A stretch of 64,000 nt of DNA from the NCBI RefSeq assembly GCF_001426505.1, contig NZ_LMEV01000017.1:339515-403514 (forward strand). Reading direction: 5' to 3'. Source of the DNA: Variovorax sp. Root473. GTDB taxonomy: Bacteria > Pseudomonadota > Gammaproteobacteria > Burkholderiales > Burkholderiaceae_C. Shown here piece after piece: positions 1-7,433 of the stretch (position 1 is its first letter; every line of letters begins with the position of its first letter). Below the pieces are notes generated by a model that saw only the letters and a program-made list of their open reading frames with translations, did not search any database and was not told the origin of the DNA. Made by a program: the position numbers and the translations under genes.

Positions 1-130
1 CGTTGCCGAAGCTCGTTTCCTCGGCCGCACCGGCCTGCCGGTCGAGCAAGGTCACCTCGGCGCCGGAGCGCGCGAGGTAGTACGCCGTGGTGGTGCCGAT
101 CACGCCGCCGCCGAGAACGATGACTTTCAT
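1..130 (-). CDS. dadA: D-amino acid dehydrogenase small subunit, N-terminal 43 residues only
   Basis: Only the first 43 codons lie in the window; the gene runs off the left edge. Read on the minus strand from the ATG at 130, the protein starts [20 protein letters not shown], a Rossmann dinucleotide-binding GxGxxG (residues 8-13), followed by an acidic strand end (LLDRQ) and the ETSFGN segment, which matches DadA (E. coli DadA has ETSAAN there). DadA is an FAD enzyme that oxidatively deaminates D-amino acids, mainly D-alanine, at the inner membrane. It is divergent from an Lrp-family regulator, a common arrangement for dad genes. The family is clear from the N-terminus, but another glycine/D-amino acid oxidase family member cannot be excluded without the rest. 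Confidence 0.75.
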   Translation of the reverse strand, partial: MKVIVLGGGVIGTTTAYYLARSGAEVTLLDRQAGAAEETSFGN

Positions 131-174
131 GGTGTATTCGCGTATCTGAGTGGAATGATGTGAATCTAAGGTCC

Positions 175-196
175 ACAATGAAGTGGATTTCATTGT
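175..196. promoter_or_regulatory. Inverted repeat in the dadA / lrp divergent promoter, candidate Lrp-type operator
   Basis: ACAATGAA (175-182) and TTCATTGT (189-196) are perfect 8-bp inverted arms separated by 6 bp. They lie in the AT-richer 128-bp gap between dadA (minus) and the Lrp-like gene (plus). AT-rich palindromes of this size are usual Lrp/AsnC-family sites. The assignment to the adjacent regulator is inference. Confidence 0.45.
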
Positions 197-258
197 TTTT
201 GGGAATTTCGCGGTGAAAATCACTGCCGAAAGCGACTCAGAACCCTGCGCGAAGTGAA

Positions 259-726
259 ATGCCCGAACTCGACCGAATCGACCGCAAGATCCTCGACCTG
301 CTGCAGCGCCAGGGCCGCATCGCCATGACCGAACTGGCCGAGCGCATCGGCCTGTCGGCCTCGCCCTGCGCCGAGCGCGTGAAGCGCATGGAGCGCGACG
401 GCGTCATCACCGGCTACCACGCGCACGTGTCGCCCGAGGCGCTGGGCAAGACGCTGCTGGTGTTCGTGGAGATCAAGCTGTCGGCCAAGTCGGGCGACGT
501 GTTCGACAAGGTCAAGCAGGAGCTGCTTCACATGCCCGAGGTGCTCGAATGCCACCTGGTGTCGGGCAGCTTCGACTACCTCGTGAAGGCGCGCCTGAGC
601 GGCATGAGCGAGTACCGGCACCTGCTGGGCGACATCCTCAAGAAGCTGCCGGTGGCGGCCGAGTCGCATAGCTACGTGGTGATGGAAGAGATCAAGGAAA
701 CGCTGATGCTGGCGGTGGACCGGTGA
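259..726 (+). CDS. Lrp/AsnC family transcriptional regulator
   Basis: A 155-residue protein of standard Lrp length. Residues 3-60 form the N-terminal winged helix-turn-helix ([16 protein letters not shown], then [20 protein letters not shown]), and residues 66-150 form the RAM/Lrp ligand-binding domain that makes octamers and senses amino acids. It is divergent from dadA, so control of D-amino acid or alanine catabolism is the likely job; this is inference from position. The start at 259 gives a normal N-terminus, and an inverted repeat sits upstream at 175-196. No upstream partner gene on the same strand; the next gene is OsmC-like with a 76-bp gap. Confidence 0.9.
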   Translation: MPELDRIDRKILDLLQRQGRIAMTELAERIGLSASPCAERVKRMERDGVITGYHAHVSPEALGKTLLVFVEIKLSAKSGDVFDKVKQELLHMPEVLECHLVSGSFDYLVKARLSGMSEYRHLLGDILKKLPVAAESHSYVVMEEIKETLMLAVDR

Positions 727-802
727 GGGCCGCCCAGGCGCCGTGGCTACCATCGGTTCGCGCCCCGAATCCTCTTTTCATCTCGCCCCAAAGGAAACCG
801 GC

Positions 803-1204
803 ATGAGTATTTCGATCCGCCGCGACGGCACCACCGGCACGCGCCACATCCTCAAGATCCGCAACCACGAGATCCCGGTCGATGCCTCGCCCGCGGGCGG
901 CGGCAGCGACGGCGGTGCCGAGCCGCACGACCTGTACGACGCGTCCCTCGCGGCCTGCAAGGCGCTCACTGTGCTGCTCTATGCGCGTCGCAAGGGCATT
1001 CCGGTGGAAGACATCGAGGTCGTCGTCGACCGCGACGACAGCGAGGAGCGCAAGGGCGTCTACCGCCTGAAGTCGGGCCTGCGCCTGACCGGCGATCTGA
1101 CGGACGCGCAGCGCGACGAACTGCTGCGCGTGGCGGGCAAGTGCCCGATCCACAAGCTCATGACCGAGGTGAAGACAGAAATCGAAACCGGCTGGGCAGA
1201 CTGA
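803..1204 (+). CDS. OsmC-like family protein (probable thiol peroxidase)
   Basis: A 133-residue protein. The ATG at 803 is preceded by AAAGGA at good spacing and gives the usual OsmC/YhfA-type N-terminus; an in-frame ATG at 743 would add 20 unsupported residues. The two conserved OsmC cysteines are visible: Cys52 in the helix DASLAACKALTVLLYARRKG and Cys114 in GKCPIHKLM. OsmC/Ohr proteins reduce organic hydroperoxides using these thiols, though the YhfA-like subgroup (this one) has no firm substrate. It appears to be a single-gene unit, convergent with the HxlR gene at 1218. Cytosolic; no signal peptide. Confidence 0.85.
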   Translation: MSISIRRDGTTGTRHILKIRNHEIPVDASPAGGGSDGGAEPHDLYDASLAACKALTVLLYARRKGIPVEDIEVVVDRDDSEERKGVYRLKSGLRLTGDLTDAQRDELLRVAGKCPIHKLMTEVKTEIETGWAD

Positions 1205-1217
1205 GCCCGCAGCCTTC

Positions 1218-1571
1218 TTACTTCGCCGCTTCGGCCAGCTTGCGCGCCGCCTCCACGCGCTTGGCGTAGCGGTCGCCCCAATCGGCCAGCGGCGCGAGTG
1301 CCGCGTTGAGCGTGGCGCCGAGTTTCGTCTCGGAATAGACCACGCGCGGCGGCACTTCATGGAACACCTCGCGGTGCACGAGGCCGTCGGTTTCCATCTC
1401 GCGCAGCTGCTGGATCAGCATCTTCTCGCTGACCTCGGCCAGCAGCCGCTTCAGCTCGCCGAAGCGGTAGGGCTGCAGATGCAGCTCCCACAGGATGACG
1501 GCTTTCCACTTGCCGCCGATGACCTCGAACGCGGGGCCGATGCCGCAGTTGTAGGGCTTCCTCGCTGCCAT
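1218..1571 (-). CDS. HxlR-family winged-helix transcriptional regulator
   Basis: A 117-residue protein starting at the ATG at 1571, which follows GGAGCAACGG; upstream in-frame codons to 1643 lack a ribosome site. HxlR/MarR-like winged helix with the hallmark IGGKWKAVILWEL segment (about residues 17-29), FGELKRLL, the recognition helix region SEKMLIQQLREMETDGLV, and a wing (RVVYSETKLG). A conserved N-terminal cysteine (CGIGPAF) is the redox- or electrophile-sensing position in several HxlR proteins. It is divergent from an imine-reductase-like gene at 1696, and two nested inverted repeats lie between them, so auto- and cross-regulation is expected. Sensing of a reactive electrophile is inference. 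Confidence 0.88.
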   Translation of the reverse strand: MAARKPYNCGIGPAFEVIGGKWKAVILWELHLQPYRFGELKRLLAEVSEKMLIQQLREMETDGLVHREVFHEVPPRVVYSETKLGATLNAALAPLADWGDRYAKRVEAARKLAEAAK

Positions 1572-1608
1572 CCGTTGCTCCTTGCAGTTCCAATACTTCC
1601 AATTTGGT

Positions 1609-1663
1609 AAGTACCTTGCTTTATCGTAGGTACTTGACCACACGGAAGTGTAATTCCTACGAT
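1609..1663. promoter_or_regulatory. Nested inverted repeats, candidate HxlR operators
   Basis: Two overlapping perfect inverted repeats: AAGTACC (1609-1615) with GGTACTT (1629-1635), and ATCGTAGG (1623-1630) with CCTACGAT (1656-1663). They fill the 124-bp gap between the divergent HxlR and dehydrogenase genes. GTAC-centred palindromes are typical of HxlR-family binding sites. Function is inferred. Confidence 0.6.
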
Positions 1664-1695
1664 GCAGGCGTCATCAACCACTGCATCGGATTGCC

Positions 1696-2571
1696 ATGAG
1701 CAACAAGAAGGAAGTTTCGGTTCTGGGCCTGGGCGCCATGGGCGCCGTCATCGCGCGGCTCTTTCTCGACCAGGGCTGCAAGGTCACGCTGTGGAACCGC
1801 TCGGCCGACAAGGCCGACGCGCTGGTCGCCCGGGGCGCCGTGCTGGCGCGCAGCGCGGCCGAGGCACTGCGCGCGAGCCGCATGGCCGTGATGTGCGTGT
1901 ACGACTACCGCGCCGCCGACGCGATCTTCGCGATGGACGGCGTGGCCGCCGCCATGGACGGCCGCCTGCTCGCGCAGCTCACCACTGGCAGCCCGAAGGA
2001 TGCGCGCGAGGCCGAAGCCTGGGCCCACCGCCATGGCGCCGCGTACCTCGAAGGCGCGATCCAGGCCGCGCCGGACCAGATGGGCCGGCCCGACACGCCG
2101 CTGCTGGTGTCGGGCGCGCAGGCCGTGTTCGCCGAGGCCGAGCCCTTCCTGAAGGTGCTGGCCGGCGGCATCGTCTACCTGGGTGAAAAGGCCAGCGCGG
2201 CCGCGGCCATGGACCTCGCCACGCTCTCCAGCATTTACGGCACGCTGCTCGGTTTCATGCACGGCGCCCGCATCGCCGAGCACGAAGGCTTCGACGTGGC
2301 CGAATACGGCCGCATCGTGGCAGGCATCATGCCGACCTTCGCGGGCTTTCTTCAGCACGAGGGCGCGGTCATCCAGTCGGGCGACTTCGCGATCACGCAG
2401 AGCCCGATGCGCATTTCGGTCGAGGCCACGCAGCGCATCCTGCAGACCGCGCAAGAGGCGGGCATCAACACCGAGTTCCCGGCCTTCGCCGCAGGCCTGT
2501 TTCGGCGCGCCGATGCGGCGGGGCTCGGTGGCGAGGAACTCGCGGCGTTGATCAAGCTGCTGCGGCAATAG
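1696..2571 (+). CDS. NAD(P)-dependent oxidoreductase, 6-PGDH / imine reductase-like
   Basis: A 291-residue protein. The N-terminal Rossmann domain has GLGAMG at 11-16 and the NADP-favouring LWNRSADKA loop (the Arg after the second strand fits the 2'-phosphate). Residues about 165-290 form the all-helical dimerisation domain of the beta-hydroxyacid dehydrogenase/imine reductase superfamily. The family's catalytic lysine is not obvious in the usual position, and this favours an imine reductase-like role over a true beta-hydroxyacid dehydrogenase. It is divergent from an HxlR regulator, an arrangement often seen for electrophile- or quinone-responsive reductases. The exact substrate is unknown. 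The stop is followed by a perfect 18-bp GC palindrome at 2574. Confidence 0.82.
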   Translation: MSNKKEVSVLGLGAMGAVIARLFLDQGCKVTLWNRSADKADALVARGAVLARSAAEALRASRMAVMCVYDYRAADAIFAMDGVAAAMDGRLLAQLTTGSPKDAREAEAWAHRHGAAYLEGAIQAAPDQMGRPDTPLLVSGAQAVFAEAEPFLKVLAGGIVYLGEKASAAAAMDLATLSSIYGTLLGFMHGARIAEHEGFDVAEYGRIVAGIMPTFAGFLQHEGAVIQSGDFAITQSPMRISVEATQRILQTAQEAGINTEFPAFAAGLFRRADAAGLGGEELAALIKLLRQ

Positions 2572-2573
2572 GC

Positions 2574-2591
2574 GCGCGCCCCGGGGCGCGC
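2574..2591. terminator. GC-rich perfect palindrome after the imine-reductase-like gene
   Basis: GCGCGCCCC followed directly by GGGGCGCGC, 3 bp after the stop codon at 2571. A stable hairpin is possible, but there is no T-run, so it is a weak intrinsic terminator at best. A second hairpin, AGGCCC (2743-2748) with GGGCCT (2754-2759), lies nearer lpxO. The 252-bp gap holds no credible gene. Confidence 0.4.
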
Positions 2592-2823
2592 AGCGACGCG
2601 GTGGCCACCCATGCGCTGCCCGCGATGCTGTCGCTCGTGCTGGGCGAGGTCCCGGGCGGGGCTTGCGGGCCAGGGTGCGCTGCCGCTGGCGCAGGCCGAC
2701 CTGCCGCAGCCCTTGCTCGTGGGCGCCTGAGCCCAGGGGAAAAGGCCCCGACCGGGCCTGTTCCGGGGCAACGATTTACACTAGCCGGTTCCCCCGGCGC
2801 TCGTCTACAGGACACTTTCACCA

Positions 2824-3720
2824 ATGAAGTGGGTCATTCTTGCCATCTTCGTGCTCAGCGCACTCTACGTTCACTTCCGCGGCCAGGTCCGGCACAAGTT
2901 CTTCAGACAGCTCTCTGATCACTCGACCTTCCTGGCGCCGCTGAACGTCTTCATGTACCTTTTCTCGAAGGTGCCCGGCACGCCGTACCTGTCGCCGGCA
3001 GAGTTTCCCGAGATGCGCATCCTTGAGGAAAACTGGGAAGTCATTCGCGAAGAAGCGCTCGCCATGCGCAACGGCGGCAGCATCAAGGCCTCGAGCCAGT
3101 TCAATGACGTGGGCTTCAACTCCTTCTTCAAGAGCGGCTGGAAGCGCTTCTACCTGAAGTGGTACGACGATGCGCATCCCTCGGCGGCCGTGCTGTGCCC
3201 GCGCACCACCGAACTGCTGAAAGGCATCGGCACCATCAAGGCCGCGATGTTCGCCGAGCTGCCCCCGGGCAGCCGCCTCGTGCGCCACCGCGACCCCTTT
3301 GCAGGTTCGCTGCGCTACCACCTGGGCCTGTGGACGCCGGGCGTCGAGGGCTGCTACATCGACGTGGACGGCCAGCGCTACCACTGGCGCGACGGCGAGG
3401 CCGTGGTGTTCGACGAAACCTACATCCACTACGCCGAGAACACCACCGACCACGACCGCGTGATCCTGTTCTGCGACATCGAGCGCCCGCTGAAGTTCCG
3501 CTGGGCCAGCGCCGTGAACCGCTGGTTCGCGAAGAACCTGCTGGCCGCCGCCGCCTCGCCCAACGATGCGGGCGACAAGACGGGGGGCCTGAACCGCGCC
3601 TTCAAGTACATCTACCAGATCCGCGTGATCGGCAAGCGCCTGAAGGCCTGGGACAAGCGCGCGTACTACCTGGTCAAGTGGACGATCTTCGGCGGCCTCG
3701 CCCTCTGGATCTTCTGGTAA
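2824..3720 (+). CDS. lpxO: Aspartyl/asparaginyl beta-hydroxylase family, LpxO-like lipid A 2-hydroxylase
   Basis: A 298-residue protein. Residues 1-20 form a membrane anchor (MKWVILAIFVLSALYVHFRG) and the last 15 residues a second hydrophobic segment (KWTIFGGLALWIFW), so the enzyme is membrane-tethered with a cytoplasmic catalytic domain. The Fe(II)/2-oxoglutarate ligands are visible as His155-x-Asp157 (RHRDPFAGS) and His202 (YIHYAEN). LpxO-type enzymes add a 2-hydroxyl to a secondary acyl chain of lipid A. The length and both hydrophobic ends fit LpxO rather than soluble AspH. It faces a PAP2 phosphatase across a 10-bp gap, followed by a two-component system, which supports an envelope-modification role (inference). 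Confidence 0.85.
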   Translation: MKWVILAIFVLSALYVHFRGQVRHKFFRQLSDHSTFLAPLNVFMYLFSKVPGTPYLSPAEFPEMRILEENWEVIREEALAMRNGGSIKASSQFNDVGFNSFFKSGWKRFYLKWYDDAHPSAAVLCPRTTELLKGIGTIKAAMFAELPPGSRLVRHRDPFAGSLRYHLGLWTPGVEGCYIDVDGQRYHWRDGEAVVFDETYIHYAENTTDHDRVILFCDIERPLKFRWASAVNRWFAKNLLAAAASPNDAGDKTGGLNRAFKYIYQIRVIGKRLKAWDKRAYYLVKWTIFGGLALWIFW

Positions 3721-3730
3721 CCGACGGCGC

Positions 3731-4450
3731 TCACGCCTCGGCCAGCACCAAGCGGGCACGCGGCGCGCGGCGCCAGCACATCACCCCCGCCAGCAGCACA
3801 CCGCCAAGCACGTCGAGCAGCACGTGCTGGCGCGTGGCCAGCGTCGAGTAGACGATCCCCACGGCCCACAACCCATTCGCCCATTGCGTCCACGCGGGCG
3901 CCTGCACGCTGCGCAGCTGGCGGCCGAGCCACACGGCCGCGAACACGGCGAAGGCCACATGCAGCGACGGAAAGGCATTGCCGCCCGCATCGGCGCTCTT
4001 GAGGAACTGCAGCGCCGGGTAGTGCGACCAGTCGATCGCGAAGCGCGGCACCACCGTCGGAAAACACCAGAACACCGCCAGCCCGATGGCTGCCATGAGC
4101 GCGGCCCCGCGTGCGCAGGCCCAAAGCTCGGCCTTGTCCCGGGTGAAGGCCGGTGCGAGCGAGATGTAGAACCACAGTGAGCCATACAGCAGCATCGCCT
4201 CGTCATTCACGCCCACCCAGTGGTCGATGGCCGTGAGCGGCATCACCGTCGGCACCGACGGCGGGTGGTGCATCACCCAGAAGTACAGGACGAAGAAACC
4301 CGAGATGCCGAGCGTGGTGCCGATCATCTTCACGACCCACAGCGTGGCGAACCGCTGCCCCAGCGCCAGGTGCCAGGGCGTCACGGGGAGGGCGACGGAG
4401 TTCGGGCGGAGGGGCGTCACCGATGCGCTTTCAGGAGAGGGAAGCGCCAC
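3731..4450 (-). CDS. PAP2-family membrane phosphatase
   Basis: A 239-residue protein with about five or six transmembrane segments. The PAP2/Aur1-type phosphatase motifs are in order: SLH at 162-164 in GGNAFPSLHVAFAVF, and Arg207, His209 and Asp213 in YSTLATRQHVLLDVLGG. The histidines carry out phosphate transfer from a lipid phosphate such as undecaprenyl-PP, phosphatidic acid or lipid A phosphate. The reading frame opens with GTG at 4450; a shorter start at an internal GTG is possible. It is convergent with the LpxO-like gene, so a role in lipid A dephosphorylation or undecaprenyl-PP recycling is plausible, but the substrate cannot be read from sequence. Confidence 0.82.
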   Translation of the reverse strand: MALPSPESASVTPLRPNSVALPVTPWHLALGQRFATLWVVKMIGTTLGISGFFVLYFWVMHHPPSVPTVMPLTAIDHWVGVNDEAMLLYGSLWFYISLAPAFTRDKAELWACARGAALMAAIGLAVFWCFPTVVPRFAIDWSHYPALQFLKSADAGGNAFPSLHVAFAVFAAVWLGRQLRSVQAPAWTQWANGLWAVGIVYSTLATRQHVLLDVLGGVLLAGVMCWRRAPRARLVLAEA

Positions 4451-4542
4451 AGCCTAGGCGCCTGCATTGCGTGGACATTGCGCGAGCCTGTGCGAGGGCT
4501 CTCTAGAATCATCCGCCTGTCCGGTTCCTGTCCATCCCCCCA

Positions 4543-5223
4543 ATGAGAATCCTGCTTGTCGAAGACGAAGCCGACCTGGCACAGGCGCTCGCGTCGGCGC
4601 TGCGCCAGAACCAGGCGGTGGTCGATGTGGCGAGCTCGCTGCGCGCAGCCGAGGAGGCTGCGCTCGGCGCGCCCTACGACGTGGTCGTGCTCGACCGCGG
4701 GTTGCCCGACGGCGACGGCCTCTCGCTTGTTGCGTTCCTGGCGCAGAACCACATCGCGTGCGCGGTGCTCGTGCTCACCGCCATGACCGACGTGGCCGAG
4801 CGTGTGCTGAGCCTGGATGGCGGTGCCGATGACTACCTGGCCAAGCCCTTCTCGATGGACGAACTGCTGGCGCGCGTGCGTGCACTGGCACGCCGCCCCG
4901 CGGTGCGCGCCAACTTCATCATGACGCTCGGGCAACTGCGCTTCGACCACCACACGCGGCAGGCGCATGTCGGCGAGGCCTGCCTCATGCTGCCGCGGCG
5001 CGAACTGCTGGTGCTCGAGGCACTGCTCGAACACCGCGGCCGCACCGTGCTGCGCGAGGCGTTGCAAGACCGCGTGTACGGCCACAAGGACGACATCCAG
5101 TCGAACGCGCTCGACACGCACGTCTCGCGCCTGCGCTCCAAGCTCGACAAGGCCGGCGCGCGGGTCGAGATCCACGCGATCCGCGGCGTGGGCTACCTCA
5201 TGTGCACGCCTTCCTCCGCATGA
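4543..5223 (+). CDS. OmpR/PhoB-family response regulator
   Basis: A 226-residue protein. The receiver domain covers residues 1-115 with the acidic pocket Asp8 (LLVEDEA), phospho-acceptor Asp51 (VVVLDRGLPDGDG), the TA pair at 79-80 and Lys101 (LAKPFS). The C-terminal winged-helix DNA-binding domain spans about residues 125-222, with the winged-helix signature LDTHVSRLRSKLD and the final GVGYLM. It is followed after 61 bp by a histidine kinase in the same direction, so the two form a classic QseBC/PmrAB-type pair. Placement beside lipid A modification genes suggests envelope or cation stress as the regulon; inference only. Confidence 0.93.
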   Translation: MRILLVEDEADLAQALASALRQNQAVVDVASSLRAAEEAALGAPYDVVVLDRGLPDGDGLSLVAFLAQNHIACAVLVLTAMTDVAERVLSLDGGADDYLAKPFSMDELLARVRALARRPAVRANFIMTLGQLRFDHHTRQAHVGEACLMLPRRELLVLEALLEHRGRTVLREALQDRVYGHKDDIQSNALDTHVSRLRSKLDKAGARVEIHAIRGVGYLMCTPSSA

Positions 5224-5284
5224 GCGCAGCGCCGGGGCGTCCCAAGCAAGCTCGCGCCGCAGGGCGAAGCACGAAGGCATTCCA

Positions 5285-6637
5285 ATGACCTTCAGCCTGC
5301 TGTCGCTGCGCTGGCGGCTGATCTGGAGCCTCATCCTCTTGCAGGTGGTGGTCGGCCTGCTCGTGATGGGCGGCTTCCTCGGGCTGGCCTGGGTGCTGGG
5401 CCGCGTGGTCGACGAGAACGGCCAGGAGACGGTGGCATCGATCCAGCGCGCGCTGATGCGCAACGCCGACGGCCAGCTCGTGGCCGAGCCGACGAGCGCG
5501 TTGCGACGGCTGCAGGAGGCCGATCCGCAGTTCTGGTTCATCGTGCGCGACAGCCACGGCGCGCAGCTGCGCCACGGCGAGGTGCCGCCCGCCTACCTGC
5601 GGCTGCTCGATGCGCTCGACGGCACCGACCGCATGGCCGTCGATCCCGAGCCCAATGGCACGCGGCCCAAGGCCCGCTTCGAACGCGTCGAATCGCGCGC
5701 GGGCCCGGTGGCCGTCATGGCGCAGACCGGCGGCCCGCTCACGCTGGAGAACACGCTCAAGGGCACCGGCATCGCCTTCCTGTTCCTCGTGGCGCCGATG
5801 GCGCTCGTGACCTGCCTGGGCGTGATCCTGGCAACCCCCTTCGTGGTGAAGCGCGGCCTGAAGGGCGTGGTGGCCACGGCGGAGCATGCCGAAGGCATCG
5901 ACGTGCACGAGCGCACCACGCGCCTGCCGCTGGCCAACGTGGCCAGTGAGATCCGTCCGCTGGTCAATGCGGTCAACCGCGCCTTCGACCGGCTCAACGA
6001 AGGCTACGACCGGCAGGAGCGCTTTCTGGCCGACGCCGCGCACGAGCTGCGCACGCCCATCACCACGCTGCAGATCCATCTCGAAGGCCTGCCCAACGAC
6101 CTGCTGAAGATGAAGCTCATGCAGGCCTCGGCGCGGCTGGCCACGCTGGCCGAGCAGCTGCTCGACCTGCAGCGGCTGGACCACGGCCTGTCGCTGGACC
6201 AGCAGGTGGAGTTGAAGTCGCTGTGCGAGCGCGTGGCGGCCGACATCGCGCCGCTCGCCATCCGCAGCCGCTGCACGCTGTCGGTCGATGCGCCGCAGCC
6301 GCTCACGGTGCGCGGCGATGCGCCCTCGCTGGAACGCGCGCTCACCAACCTGATCCAGAACGCCATCGAGCACGGCGGTCCGGGCTGCGACATCCAGGTG
6401 CGGCTGTGCGAGCCTTCGTGCATCGAGGTGCGCGACTCGGGCCCCGGCATCCCCGAGGCCGACCGCGAGCGCGTGGTCGCGCCGTTCCACCGGCTCGTGC
6501 CGCGCGGGCGCGGCGCCGGGCTGGGCCTGCACCTCGTGGCCGAGGTGGCGCGGCTGCATCGCGGCCAGCTGAGCATCGGCTCGAGCGAATCGGGCGGCGC
6601 GAAGATGCGGCTCGAACTGATGAACCTCGAGGCCTGA
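5285..6637 (+). CDS. Membrane sensor histidine kinase
   Basis: A 450-residue kinase. The start chosen is the ATG at 5285; the same frame stays open upstream into the response regulator, but that extension has no similarity to a kinase. TM1 is about residues 12-38 and TM2 about 162-186, flanking a roughly 120-residue periplasmic sensor. A HAMP-like linker (187-240) is followed by the HisKA H-box with His253 (LADAAHELRTPITTLQ), the N-box (NLIQNAIEHGG), G1 (VRDSGPGIP) and G2 (GAGLGLHLV). It autophosphorylates and passes phosphate to the adjacent regulator. The signal is not evident from the sensor domain. Confidence 0.93.
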   Translation: MTFSLLSLRWRLIWSLILLQVVVGLLVMGGFLGLAWVLGRVVDENGQETVASIQRALMRNADGQLVAEPTSALRRLQEADPQFWFIVRDSHGAQLRHGEVPPAYLRLLDALDGTDRMAVDPEPNGTRPKARFERVESRAGPVAVMAQTGGPLTLENTLKGTGIAFLFLVAPMALVTCLGVILATPFVVKRGLKGVVATAEHAEGIDVHERTTRLPLANVASEIRPLVNAVNRAFDRLNEGYDRQERFLADAAHELRTPITTLQIHLEGLPNDLLKMKLMQASARLATLAEQLLDLQRLDHGLSLDQQVELKSLCERVAADIAPLAIRSRCTLSVDAPQPLTVRGDAPSLERALTNLIQNAIEHGGPGCDIQVRLCEPSCIEVRDSGPGIPEADRERVVAPFHRLVPRGRGAGLGLHLVAEVARLHRGQLSIGSSESGGAKMRLELMNLEA

Positions 6638-6653
6638 AGACAAGCCGCTTGTC

Positions 6654-6875
6654 ATGAACGCCATCGACCGGCTGCCCGAACCCACGAACCTTGCCGGCGC
6701 GCAGGCGCTGATCGAGCGCGTGCAGGCGATGCTCGATGCCGAAGGCGTGGCGATGCGCGCGCCCCCGCCGGAGCCCACCACCTGCTGCGGGCGCGGCTGC
6801 AACGGGTGCGTGTGGGAAGGGTGGCTGGCGGCGGTGGCCTATTGGCGGGATGAGGCGTCGTTGCTGCTGGGCTGA
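6654..6875 (+). CDS. Small Cys-rich oxidoreductase-like domain protein
   Basis: A 73-residue protein with the compact motif PPPEPTTCCGRGCNGCVW (residues 37-54; Cys44, 45, 49 and 52), the signature of the 'oxidoreductase-like' N-terminal domain (PF09791 type) found in short bacterial proteins. The four cysteines could bind metal or form disulfides. The biochemical role of the family is not established. The gene lies 16 bp after the histidine kinase and may be co-transcribed. It is too short to be an enzyme alone. Confidence 0.75.
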   Translation: MNAIDRLPEPTNLAGAQALIERVQAMLDAEGVAMRAPPPEPTTCCGRGCNGCVWEGWLAAVAYWRDEASLLLG

Positions 6876-6885
6876 AGAGGCGTCG

Positions 6886-6946
6886 CGTCGGTCGCGGAAA
6901 CCGACGAGCGTTCCAGGCAAGGCGCGAACGCGCCGTGGGGCCCCAC
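6886..6946. terminator. Three consecutive inverted repeats between convergent genes
   Basis: CGTCGGT (6886-6892) with ACCGACG (6900-6906); GGCGCG AA CGCGCC (6921-6934); and the palindrome GTGGGGCCCCAC (6935-6946), which abuts the deaminase stop codon. They are stacked in the 70-bp gap between the convergent genes ending at 6875 and 6946. Likely a bidirectional transcription stop, although no T-tract is present. Confidence 0.45.
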
Positions 6947-7422
6947 TAGCGCGATTCCCAGAACCCCCGGTGCGTGGCGATCATCTCGTCGGCCATTTTG
7001 GGCACCGGGCCGATCACCTCCACGGGTTTCTGTCCGCGCGCGAAGACCTCGCGGCAGGGCAGGCTCAGCGTCGGGTTCTCGGGGTGGTCGCCGGTGAGCG
7101 CGAGCAAGGCGGATTCTTCCGCGCCGTACACCACGCGCCCGATGTTCGCCCAGTAGCTCGTGCCCGCGCACATGGCGCAGGGCTCGAAGGTGGTCACCAG
7201 CGTGCACTGCCACAGGTACGCGGACGGCCAGTTCTGCGCCGCATGGCGCGCGAGCGTGGCCTCCGCGTGATGCACCGTGTCGATGTTGCCCTGCTCGGCG
7301 AGGATGGTCTCGCCGTCGGGGGCGACGAGCACGGCGCCGAAGGGGTGGCGGCCCATGGCCATGGCGCGTCGCGCCACGGCGTCGGCGCGGCGCAGCGCGC
7401 GGGTGATCTGTTCGGGGGTCAT
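6946..7422 (-). CDS. Nucleoside/nucleobase deaminase (cytidine deaminase fold)
   Basis: A 158-residue zinc deaminase. The zinc site is His52 and catalytic Glu54 (HHAEATLARH), with Cys82 and Cys85 in EPCAMCAG. The start is the ATG at 7422 behind GAGGGC. The PCAMC form with a short helical C-terminus resembles guanine deaminase (GuaD) and tRNA-adenosine deaminase-like proteins rather than classical cytidine deaminase. It sits 11 bp after the ABC permease stop codon, so it is the last gene of a four-gene importer operon. This suggests that the imported molecule carries an exocyclic amine to be removed, possibly a purine or pyrimidine base. Substrate is inference. Confidence 0.82.
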   Translation of the reverse strand: MTPEQITRALRRADAVARRAMAMGRHPFGAVLVAPDGETILAEQGNIDTVHHAEATLARHAAQNWPSAYLWQCTLVTTFEPCAMCAGTSYWANIGRVVYGAEESALLALTGDHPENPTLSLPCREVFARGQKPVEVIGPVPKMADEMIATHRGFWESR

Positions 7423-7433
7423 GCCCTCATTAT

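Noticed and set aside
2601..2918. 105-codon plus-strand frame before and into lpxO
   Set aside because: No similarity, no ribosome site, and it overlaps the lpxO start in another frame.
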